DNA of 64,000 bases from Stramonita haemastoma (taxonomy: Eukaryota; Mollusca; Gastropoda; Neogastropoda; Muricidae): positions 50,768,357 to 50,832,356 of the forward strand of contig CM060323.1 of the NCBI GenBank assembly GCA_030674155.1. The letters are read 5' to 3'. Below are positions 50,311-62,197 of the stretch, one piece after another. Numbering within the stretch: position 1 is the first letter of the stretch; each line of letters starts with the position of its first letter. The notes under the pieces are model-generated. The model did not search any database. It had not been told where the DNA came from and worked only from the letters and a program-made list of their open reading frames with translations. The translations under genes were made by a program, and so were the position numbers.

Positions 50311-51454
50311 TATTTGCTGCAGCTTCATCTTCTGTGATGTTTCTGTCCCGCTGTTTCTGAGCTGCTTATTTCAATCTCTCTGCAGCAGACATAATGTTGT
50401 ATTCTCAGGTTCAGAAGTCCACAGGGAGCCTATCAATGTCAGGCTGCTGTGGGGCCACCAGTCAGAGGGGCCATGCAATAATGTTGGGTCACTTTGGTGG
50501 TGTAATAACGGTTGCATAGCCAGACTGAGTGAGACCCCCACCCTAGGTGATGACTTCCACAACATCCCTCCAATGACATTCACTCATGAACCTCCATCCC
50601 CAAAGGTTTTGACACAAACTCACTACTGGCACAGAAGTGTATGGATAAACCGAAATTCAGGTATCATGAGACCGGAATAAAACTTAATCGGATTATTTTC
50701 TTTTATTGCATGAAAGATCAATGATGAGGATGATGCTGCAATGATGCCGCTATGGAAGCGCATGTGCTTTGAGACTTCAATACAGGGCTTTACTCTACAC
50801 TTCCTATTATAGAATATCCCAGTGTCACCCGGCCCCGAGAGATACATCTGCAGTGTTGGTCAGATATTCTTTTCATAGATTAGATGATCACACACATACA
50901 CACAAGCATACTCAGCATTTCATACCAGCATTTTGTATAAACATTTTATTTTTTTTCAACATATTCACTGTACATATTTACAACTCCATGTCAACCACTC
51001 AGGCAGTGTTCTTTTATTTCGATAAGCTTATCAAATATGCAACAGAACTGAATCACAAACACTTCCCCTCAGTGAACATTTTTTGCCCAGTGCTTAGCCT
51101 GTCTTGTGCTCATACTTGAAGGCTAAAATAGATGTTATACCATCACCTACTGGTGTCACTCCTGTTGAGTATTTCGGTATGTACATTGTGAGTTATAGGC
51201 TGGAACAGTCTTGGTCAAAAACACTGATAAACCACAGTAAAGAGACCTACCCATTCTATGTATCCTGTAGTGTTTCTGTTTCTGAACATACCATTGGTAA
51301 ATGTTCATTATTCTGGCTGGCACTGTTGTGGTCTACATACAGTTGGAGATTGTTTCATTACTGTGGCTGACACTGTTATGGTCAAGATTAACTAGTCAAG
51401 TGCTAGTTATCCCGTTTGGGCCCAAAACTTTTCCCCTATCCATAAGATCATGAA

Positions 51455-51471
51455 TGGTAGTGTGGGTGCTA

Positions 51472-51502
<31 letters not shown>

Positions 51503-51720
51503 CGTGTGTTACACATCATTACTAAAAGAACCCACGGCAACAAAAGGGTTGTCCCTGGCATGGGGAAACAAATACAACTGCAGACAGGAAAAAGAAAAAA
51601 AAAAAGGGTAGGCACTGCACTTGTGGCGACGCGCTCTCCCCGGGGAGAGCAGCCCAAATTTCCCGCAGAGAAATCTGCTGTGACACAAAGTGGTATAAAG
51701 TAAACAAATTCAGCTGGTTG
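51455..51720 (+). mobile_element. SINE family S3, longest copy
   Basis: Begins near GTCTTTCGGATGAGACGATA, AACCGAGGTCCCGTGTG and continues AGAACCCACGGCAACAAAAG, GGCGACGCGCTCTCCCCGG and AGAGAAATCTGCTGTGACA. The first block matches the core of S2, and the tail matches 30585-30800 and 10225-10300. No clear tRNA head. Confidence 0.7.
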
Positions 51721-53351
51721 TATGTCCCTATTCTGGCTTAATGCCCCTCTACTCATGGCTGGACCAGGGTCAGACACACAACAGCTGAAATACAAGAGGC
51801 TCAGCCACATTACATATTAATTAAAGCCAATGAACCTAGGTCATTGCTTGCATCAACTCCAATTTTTTATAAAAAATCTGAGGATCAAAATCAAAAGCTG
51901 ATTATGATTGATGCGATCTTTGCTGTTCAGAATAATTTATTTTAAAACAAACCCAACCCAACATATACAGAGTATAAAGATGCCACTGGGAAATTTATAC
52001 AGCCAAGGCACAAAAAAAAGGGTAACAGTCAAGGGCTAGTTATCAAGTTTGTTGAGAAATTTTCTGATAAAATACAGAACATAGGTCACCCCCCTCCCCT
52101 CCCCCCAAAAAAGAACCTGAAAGAAAAGACAATTAAAAAAACAAAAAAAAAACCCGAAAAAAAAGGTGACAAAAACCCGGCCATATTCCTAGCACATATT
52201 ACCAGAAGATGGTAATAGTAATACACATAAAAAAGCCCTCTGAACTGCCACAAGGAGTAGACAGCTTCTCTAACCCTCCGACTGCTTCCATGAAACAAAA
52301 TCAATGCAGACAGGAGAAAAAGGCACTGAATTGACCGTGACATTATTTACGTTTGTAACAATTCTTTGAGCAAAGGATCACTCCCAGGGGAAAAAGTGAA
52401 AAAAAAGGATGATAGTTCACAAATGTAAGTTGGGTTTTTTTGCCCTATTTTAACAGCAGGTAACAGCTTCTGACTGACCAGACCCATTATCCACAGCATT
52501 CATGAGGTTGAAAGATAGCACAAACCTGTTACTTAACACAATACTACTAAAAGTTCACAGTGTAGCACAGCTACAGAGAAGAAGAAAACAAACAAACCAC
52601 CAGCAGCAAGTATTGTTGAAATTCTCTCTTCTCTTGGAGCTGGAATCACTATGTGCATGGGTGAAATTTCATGAAATAAAAATTTCCTCTCAACAAAGAA
52701 AACTTTCACCCATGTGTGTGCAATTTCTGCTTTGACAAACTACACCAGCGCAATAATGCAAGACCGTTCTAAAAAAACAAACAACAAAAAAAAACCCCAA
52801 AACAAAACAAAAACAAAAACAGATCCAGCTGGTTAATCCTTAAAGAATTAAAAAAAAATTATCACAAGACAGAATTAGCTGGTTGATTCCGACAAAGTTT
52901 GTTCTCATAGGCATACTTTTGCTTGCTGTAGTAACTAGGGTATCCTAATCAGATTGGTGAATGGCATCATATCAGGTACAAATTTTTGCCAAATTTCATT
53001 TTGATACAATACACCATAAAAGTCTCTCTGAATGTTTGGTATTATCTTGGAATTCAAATTCTACTCAGTTCTGGGAATTTGTACACAAAACATCAAACCA
53101 AAACATTGACATGCTTCATTTTTGTTTCGAAATATCCTGTGTACCAAAAAAAAAGGAAAAAAAGAAGAAGATAAAACAACACCTAAAAAACCCCAACAAC
53201 ATTCAAAATACTTGAAGATGATGGCTATATTTTCATTTGTACCCCCTCCCCCCCCTTCCCCTCCTCCCCCCATCAATGCAATTACAGCAGTCTCATTCAC
53301 ACACAAGTCTTTTCTTTCACTCCACTGTCGCTGACGAAGACACACGGAAGC

Positions 53352-56300
53352 CTAAGTTTCCTGGCCGTCAGTCTGTTCGATGTCGCCTGCGTCGCCTTGC
53401 TGGATGAAGATTTGCTGGGCCTGTTGGGGCAGTTGCTGGATCTGGTAGATTTGCTGAAACAGTGATCTGATATGTCTACTCTGAATACAGCAATCTATGA
53501 CCAAAATGTCTACCTACTCACACGGCTACTTCAAAGTCAATCATGCCATATTAACTTCATTAAAATCTTCTTATTTACTACAGCTAAAATTAGACTAGAA
53601 GTATGAAAGTTATTTCTATATGCCCGAGTGAATTAGGCATTACACTATTCTCTGCCAGAGACCTTGCTTCTTCCCGCATTCTGTAAAATGGGAACAACTT
53701 ACAGCTAAGCAGACACACTCATACTCACTAGCAGGATACAAAAATGTCTTTACAGTTTTATTAATTGCCAAGTTGTGATCTCAGCTAATCATATTCTCTT
53801 TGTGCAATAATGACAAAAGAAATGCACATGCACGTTACTCATGATTTATGCGTTCTAACAGTGACAATCTAAAAAAAAGAAAAGGCGTGTAAACATTAAC
53901 ACTGTTTTTGCTGAAGGTAAAGGTAAGGCAAAGGTGTTCCATAACCTAGGCGGTCGTAGGGGAGTGAGGCATAAGAGACCTCAGCTTCTGTAGGGGCCAG
54001 CATATTGAGGGTGGCGCCCATCTCCTCTCCCTTGCTGCTCTACCTTCCCTGACCCTAGAGAGGGCAGGAACCCATTTACAGCTGGGTGAACTGGGGGAAC
54101 TGCACTGAAGCCAAGGCACGCAAACGGTCACTCATCCAACAGGTAACCACGCTCAACGCCGCTTAACTTGATTTCGGGAAAGCGAGTGCTCTCATCACTT
54201 AGCTATCAAAGGCAAGACAATAAAAGAAAACGAAAACCAGAAAGGAGAAAGAGACGGCAGAGGAAAGGAGAGGAAGGAAAGACGAACAGAGAGAAGAAAG
54301 GAGAGGAAGGAAAGACGAACAGAGAGAGAAGAAAGGAGAGGAAGGAAAGACGAACAAAGAGAGAAGAAAGGCGAGGAAGGAAAGACGAACACAGAGAGAA
54401 GAAAGGCGAGGAAGGAAAGACGAACACAGAGAGAAGAAAGGCGAGGAAGGAAAGACGAACAAAGAGAGAAGAAATGAGAGGAAGGAAAGACGAACACAGA
54501 GAGAAGAAAGGAGAGGAAGGAAAGACGAACACAGAGAGAAGAAAGGAGAGGAAGGAAAGACGAACACAGAGAGAAGAAAGGAGAGGAAGGAAAGACGAAC
54601 ACAGAGAGAAGAAAGGAGAGGAAGGAAAGACGAACACAGAGAGAAGAAAGGAGAGGAAGGAAAGACGAACAAAGAGAGAAGAAAGGAGAGGAAGGAAAGA
54701 CGAACAGAGAGAGAAGAAAGGAGAGGAAGGAAAGACGAGCAAAGAGAGAAGAAGGAGAGGAAGGAAAGACGAGCAAAGAGAGAAGAAAGGAGAGGAAGGA
54801 AAGACGAACAGAGAGAGAAGAAAGGAGAGGAAGGAAAGACGAGCAGAGAGAGAAGAAAGGAGAGGAAGGAAAGACGAGCAGAGTAAGAAGAAAGGAGAGG
54901 AAGGAAAGACGAGCAAAGAGAGAAGAAAGGAGAGGAAGGAAAGACGAGCAAAGAGAGAAGAAAGGAGAGGAAGGAAAGACGAACAAAGAGAGAAGAAAGG
55001 AGAGGAAGGAAAGATGAGCAAAGAGAGAAGAAAGGAGAGGAAGGAAAGACGAACAAAGAGAGAAGAAAGGAGAGGAAGGAAAGACGAGCAAAGAGAGAAG
55101 AAAGGAGAGGAAGGAAAGATGAGTAAAGAGAGAAGAAAGGAGAGGAAGGAAAGACGAACACAGAGAGAAGAAAGGAGAGGAAGGAAAGACGAGCAGAGTA
55201 AGAAGAAAGGCGAGGAAGGAAAAACGAACACAGAGAGAAGAACACCATTCATAGACCAACCTGCGAGGCTGCTGCCATCTGTGCTGACTGGTCGACTGGC
55301 TGACTGGACTGGATGACGATGTTCTGGGCAGACGACTTCTCCTGCAGCTGCATCTGGATGGACTGAAGCTGCTGGGGGGTTAGCTGAATCTGAGAAACAG
55401 AGACAAAAAAAAAGATATCACAATGCACAAATCCAACATCACATAGTGGGGTCTAGTCAAGAGTGCTAAAGTTAGCATGCTCCTTCCTTTTGCCTCGTCC
55501 ATGTGTGGTCAGCTCCTGCTATAAATAGCACCAGCTGGCCACAGCTGGGCTGGGAAGGGATGGGATGGGATGTGGGGATATTGACAGCAGTGGAGAGGGG
55601 GGGGGGTGGGGGGGGGGAGAGAAGACTTATTCATTATTATGGATGTTATATACATTTACTAGAAGGAAGATAGGACCGTTTAGACATCTTGCCTAACATG
55701 TAAACTGTAAGGTTTTGGGTTGATTTCCAGCCTTGCCCTTTCTTCCCAGTTTTATAGGAATATCAAAACTGAATGACAAGTCTTTTTGGAGGAGACTCTA
55801 AACCAGTCAGACCTGTGTACTCATGAACTTGTGCATGTCAAGAGAACCCACAGCAGTTGAAAATCAGAAAGAGCAGGGACCATCATAGCAAAACTGTAAG
55901 TTCAAATCCCAACTGTATTCCTGAAAATGGAAAGCGGCTACCTTAACAGTGGGAAGAAAAAACCAGCCGCATTACCAAAAATCTCACCATTGGTAAAACC
56001 TCAAATCTGTAGCAGAGGAATGAAAAAATAATGTATGCATGCAAATATAAATCTATTGCTTTAAAAGAATGCATAAATCTAAACCCAAATAACATCCTCA
56101 TCAATCACTTAGTAACATATTTCAAGACTGATAAGACTATTTTAAAACAGCAAAACATCCCAAAGTGGCCAAAAACATCTCACAATTTCTCATTTTATTC
56201 ACAGCAAGAACTCCACGGTCCACCATTTGTAAGATTTTTGAGTAGGCGACCATTCTTCCTTCCACCACTTTTCATGACTTTTTCAGCATTTTGCAAACTG

Positions 56301-59300
56301 ATCAGTCAGTATGTAGCGCTTCATGTCAATGCTGCACAGTGCACAAATCCAACATCACTCAGTCAAGAGTGCTAAATTTAGCATGCTATTTCCTTTTACC
56401 TAGTCCAAGTGTGGTCAGTTCCTGCTATAATTAGCACCAGCTGGCCCCACAAAGGCTGGGGATGGGGTGGATTAATTAGCAGCTGAGAGGAGCTGAACGT
56501 GGGGAAGACTGAAAACTGTGGCTGCAGCTAGCTAGGTAGCGCTGCCATGAAGGTGTACTCACAGGATGCTCTGCACCTCCCCAGAAGGTGTGATGACCTG
56601 CTGGTAGACCTGAGTGGTGGGCTGCAGCGTGGCCTGTTGGGCGGCAGCCACGGTGGTGACCTGGGAGGGATCTGGGAGACGGTGGTCTGGTGGGCAGACT
56701 GCTGATGCTGCTCCTGCTGCTGCTGCATGGGGGCTGTGGCCACCACCTGCTGCACCTGCGGCATCTGGCCCAGCTGCTGCACCACGCCCTGGGGGGCCTG
56801 CAGCTGGATGATCTGGGGCTGGGAACCCTCCACGCCCTGACCAACATACACACACAGGTCAACAGTTTCTCACAATCACCACACACATCTTCATACAGCT
56901 AAAGTAAACAGTTTAAATACATAAGCCTGGAGGCTTTAGACACATAAGCCTGGAGGCTTTAGATACATAAGCCTGGAGGCTTTAGATACATAAGCCTGGA
57001 GGCTTTAGATACATAAGCCTGGAGGCTTTAGACACATAAGCCTGGAGGCTTTAGATACATAAGCCTGGAGGCTTTAGATACATAAACCTGGAGGCTTTAG
57101 ATACATAAGCCTGGAGGCTTTAGACACATAAGCCTGGAGGCTTTAGATACATAAGCCTGGAGGCTCTAGATACATAAGCCTGGAGGCTTTAGATACATAA
57201 GCCTGGAGGCTTAAGTTTTTATATGAACATGGACAAAACAGCGTGATCAAGTAAGTCAGGTCCGCTCCCCCCCCTCCCCCCCCCCCCCCCCCCCCAAAGT
57301 TCTTTTTACCAAACACAGACCTGATCCCAGAATAATTATAATCACACTGGGGTGAAAAACCTACACCTCCACTCAGGAGAGCAGAGCACTGATAGAAAAA
57401 GTCAAATTACTCAGTTTTTAAAAAAGAGCATTCCCTCGACTTCACCTCTATTCATGTTTCAGACATATGATTTGACAACCACTTACAAGTGGTTGACAAT
57501 CTTAACAATACACTCAAGGTTATATAAACAAGCCTGATCACACCTGGTAAAAGGTTATCCTTTTCTATTTAGATAAAAGGATCACAAACTTAGAAGAAAA
57601 AACAACAACCCTGAACTATAAAAAGACAGATGCAATTATCATAAGCAAAATGAAGCACAGGGAGTCAACGCCAGAGAGAAATATCTTGTCTGTAAGTCAA
57701 CTCTTTCTTACCTGAATCTGAATAGGTTGCTGGATGATCTGTCCATCTGAAACAAGACACACATCATGGATTGAAATGGGTGTTGTCAAGAACCAAATTA
57801 GATAAAAGGGGAAAAAATCCTGACCCCCCCCCCCCCCCCCTAAAAAAAGGGGAAAAATCCTGACAACCCCCCCCCCCCCTCTAAAAAAGGAGAAAAAAAT
57901 CCTGACCCCCCCCCCCCCCCAAAAAAAACAACAACAACCAACAACAAAAACCACCACCACCACCCAACCAAAACCAAGAAGAAAGAAAGTGATCTGGCAA
58001 TCTAGTGTGCTGGATGCTGTTTTCAGTACTACCTGATTTCTTTTTAAAAAATGTCTTAATACAATGGCCATTGCATTTGATATAACTATTTCTACATTCA
58101 CAGTAACTAGGACAGAACTGCTCAGAGTATTGTTCAGATACAAAGGAAGACCACTTTGCCATTTACACAGAAAAAGGTCTAAATCATAATATTTTCACAC
58201 ACTTGCCTTTCTCTCCCTGGTACCCCCCCCCCCCCCCAAGAAAAACCAACAAAAAACAACCCAATCAACTTTAACCACTCCCCCTCCCTCCAAATTAAAA
58301 CATAGTCAGCCTTAACATTCCAGCACTCAACATTGTTTACTTTATAAAACACACACAAAAAAAAGATGACAAATTCAAAATGCTGTATTTAAATTCAATT
58401 TTGTTTTATTTCTTTTGTACTTATGTTTTCTTCATGAACAATGTCTAATCTGATTTGTGTCAACTTCTTGCTTCAACCAACAAAAAAATTACCTCCCCTG
58501 CCTCATATAGAAACAGTACCCCACTCCTAGAAAATCAGTCAGAATGAACCTGACCCCCCCCCCCCCCCCCCCCCCCCCCTGAAAACTTGCTAAGCACTCA
58601 TTGGGATTTATTGCCAGTGAAACCTTACTCTTGTTTTGATATGGGGGACAGGATAGCCTAGTGGTCAGAACATTGCATTCACAATTTGACGACCTGGGTT
58701 TGATTTCCGTTCGAGGGGATTTTTTCCCCTGGAGTTAACATCCACTCTCCCAAAAAGTCCTTCAGATGAGACTATAAACCAAGGCCCAGTTGCAAACACA
58801 CACACACCTTGTGCACACGTTAAATTCTGTTCCACTTTTCGTAAGAGTAGGCCACTGTGTGCCAGTGAGAACACATGACAAGATTTGTACAAAACTGCGT
58901 ACACACAGTGACTGGAGGTTAAAAAAGCACACGAGTGCTTCTTCCATTATCCTCAATATAAAAGAATAAATAAATAATAAATAAATAAATAAACAAATGA
59001 CAAGATTTGTACAAAACTGCATACACACAGGGTCTGGATGTAAAAGAAAAAGCACACGAGCGCTTATTCCAATTATCCTTGATATAAAGGAATAAATAAA
59101 TTTATTTAAAAAAAAAAAAAAAAAAAAGAATATGAATAATTAAAAAAAACCAAACAAAAACAAATAAAAGAATAAATAATTAAAAAAAGAAAAAATACAT
59201 AAAAGACCCCCCCCCCCCTCCCACACACACACACTCACTGGGGAGCTGCACGGCAGCTGTCTGTTGCTGCAGCTGAGCGGCCTGCGTCACCACCTGCTGC

Positions 59301-59584
59301 ACTGGCTGCTGCTGCTGGGCCACCACCTGCTGTTGCACCTGCACCGTCGGCTGCTGCACCTGCACGGTGGGTTGCTGCACCTGCACTGTGGGCTGTTGCA
59401 CCTGCACGGTGGACTCCTGCACCTGCACGGTGGTCTGGTTGATGGCCTGTTGGATGGGGGTGGCGGTGGAGGTCTGGACCTGGGTTTGCTGCTGCTGCTG
59501 CGTCTGCTGCTGCTGCTGCTGGGCCAGCTGCAGGTAGTACTGGATCTGGTCTGGCAGGTTGGACGACACGCGGATTGTGTCCTC
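53352..59584 (-). CDS. NFYC: NFYC exons 5-9: Gln-rich transactivation region
   Basis: Exon 5 opens with IQYYLQLAQ, the counterpart of vertebrate VQYYFTLAQ, then polyglutamine and about five tandem TVQVQQP heptads. Exon 6 gives [11 protein letters not shown]. Exon 7 is Gln/Val/Ala-rich and ends near PSGEVQSI. Exon 8 is [14 protein letters not shown] and more. Exon 9 is [11 protein letters not shown] with an acidic end. This matches the layout of the vertebrate activation domain. Confidence 0.88.
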
Positions 59585-62165
59585 CTGAACATCAATTCTC
59601 AACATGACCAAAGACTATGGATATGCAGACCAATCGCTTTGACTATATTTATGTTAAAAAAAAAGAAAAAAAGGAAAGGTGTTCTATAACCAAGGCGGAC
59701 ATAGGGGAGCGAGGCATCAGAGACCTCAGCTTCTCTAGGGGCCAGCATATTAAGGGTGGCGCCCATCTCCTCTCCCTTGCTGCTCTACCTTCCCTGACCC
59801 TAAAGAGGGCAGGTACCCATTTACAGCTGGGTGAACTGTACTGGAGCAAAGGTGTGCAAACAGTCACCCATCCAACTGGTATTCAACGCTGCTTAACTTG
59901 ATTGGGGGAAAGCGAGCGCTCTAGCCACTTAGCTACCCCCCCCCTATTTATGTATATCTGTATATATTTCCAAACTGAGTAAGAATATAAAGAGTGGAAC
60001 AAACCAAACATTGACGGTAAATGTACAGAGTGACCAATATTCCAAAACTATTGTTAATTATATGGACTTAACATGACCATAACTCTCAAAACCAAATCGA
60101 TTAATTTCCAGGAAAATAAGAAAAACATTCAGATATGAAAATACTCTCATCGACAATGCAAGATATGTGTTCATACCTGTCTTTTTGTGGGAGGCTTCAG
60201 TTCATCTCTGGGAACAATGTCAATCAGGAAATCAAACTGATCGTATTTGGAGATTGCCATTGCCACATCATTTTTCTGCAAAACAGAATGGAGAACAGGG
60301 GTGAGTTCACAGATACTAAGCCTTAGTCTTTGACAGCCATGATATGCAATGCCTGCCAATTAATCTATACATTTCCATTTTTGTCATTACTGGACACTAA
60401 ATGCCTGCTACTTAATGCAGTGCTTTAGCCGGATAAGTGATGCCACAGTCTTATGGTAATTTGTTTAGGCAAACACACTCACTTATTATCACAAAGTAAA
60501 GACAAGACCCACTTGGGGACCAAAACTGCAGTAATCTGTAATACTTTAATGAAATACCTATTAATCATCTTAAAATTTTTTTTTTATATCTGTATATACC
60601 TAAAACTGAAGTTAGAAATGCTTCAGTCGCAACACACAAGATTGCGGTGTTTGAAACAATCTTGTACAACTTTTCAAACAGCACAGGCAACAATGAACTT
60701 TGCAAATAAACTTATAATGCGGCAAAACAAACAAAAAAACACTGAGTACTTCCACATCTCAGGCAGGCCTACCTGCAATGTTCGTCGTTTGTTGTCTTCT
60801 GTGTGTACCCAGGATCTGAGGGATAGCTCGCATATAAAGATTTCTGCTGCTTTGGCAAAGAGTACGGGGGCTTCTGCACTGATCATCTGAAGGAAAGGAA
60901 AAAAGCACAGTCAACATTGTGATTTCAGGTATAAAACCTATGTCTCATTAAAATAGTGTCAAAGTTCCCTAAGGTACAAAGAATGGACCATGAGTATAGT
61001 AATCAGAACAACCATGCAGAGATTTTGCATTTGTTGTATCATTACCATAATTGATAACAATTTAAACTCTTTCTCTTGTTTGTCAATATGTACTGTGTAC
61101 ACACTTTTAAATTCAAAAGAAAATTGCTTTGCTTGCAAATATATATCAGAGCTGATGTATCTGATGACTAGGGTTTATTGCATTCCACACACACATAAAA
61201 ACAGAAAATGGGCAAATGAAAAAGAGAGGTAAATGAGAAAATAAAGGAGAGGACAAAAGAAGAGAATATAGAGAAAGAGTGGATAGAGGGGGTGTGTGTG
61301 TGAGTGGGGTCAGTCACCACTGGCTTTAATTCTTCTTCTTTTATTTTGTACAGGGATGACAAAATTGTTTGATGATGACTACATGAACAATAGTGGCAGT
61401 GTAAACATACACGATTAAAGCACTGAAAATTTAAAAGTAAAACAACAAACACAACATTTTTACTCTTTACTGACTGAGTCATGTTTCCACAGCAATCTAG
61501 CTAAAAGCATACATTTACTAACTTTTAATATCAAATACAAACATCTTTATTCTTGATGTTTCTTTAAGTGGCTGAATATATCAAGAATGATTCATCTGTG
61601 TTGTTATATAAAAAAACCCTACCTATACTGATACACACAGTTGAAACAAACCACACAGATTATTCCCCAAAAGACAGTTAAGAAAATCCTGATAAAATAG
61701 AGTACATTGGAAACAGCATGATCATTCCCTCATACACAATATATGTCACTCCAAATTCATCATACAAAAAAAATGACAAAAAAAAAAGCAAAAAGAAAAT
61801 ACCTTTACATCCTCATCCAATTTCATTATCTTCTTAATTCTGGCAAGTGGAAGTTCTTGGTTTTTCAAGTCATTCTGCAAAATGAACAAAACACAGGGCA
61901 CATAAACAAACAATAAAATTCTTGTGCAAAAATCAAAGACTTAACAACACATGTGCATAATTTCTGCATTCATATTATACAAGACACAGAATATAATTTC
62001 ATGATATACCTGCAGAATCATCAGTTTCATTCTGGAATATCAAGATTTCTTAACTTCACTAGAAGGAGCAGGTAACATTTAATTCAAAATCATACAGATG
62101 ATAAAGAAGCAGGAACTTTATGAAAATATAACCACTCTCCCCATTAATCTCAAAGTTCACAAAAT

Positions 62166-62197
<32 letters not shown>

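Larger units (their letters stand above)
47901..53351. other. Region between GAK promoter and NFYC stop codon
   Basis: About 5.4 kb holding the GAK upstream region and the NFYC 3' UTR, with GT (48178-48243), poly-T (48245-48266), CA (48528-48602) and TA (50266-50315) repeats, several SINE copies and one unexplained reading frame (48780-49052). No conserved gene was recognised. Candidate - strand AATAAA signals for NFYC lie near 51930 and 50945. Confidence 0.6.

Noticed and set aside
54168..55316. 382-codon + strand frame and three ~350-codon - strand frames
   Set aside because: They are translations of a 35-bp minisatellite without stop codons inside an NFYC intron, with no homologous protein.
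56915..57212. Regularly repeated units resembling a CRISPR array
   Set aside because: Units are contiguous with no unique spacers, and the host is a eukaryote. It is a minisatellite.
59264..59689. His/Leu-rich + strand frame
   Set aside because: Antisense shadow of the Gln-rich NFYC exon 5.
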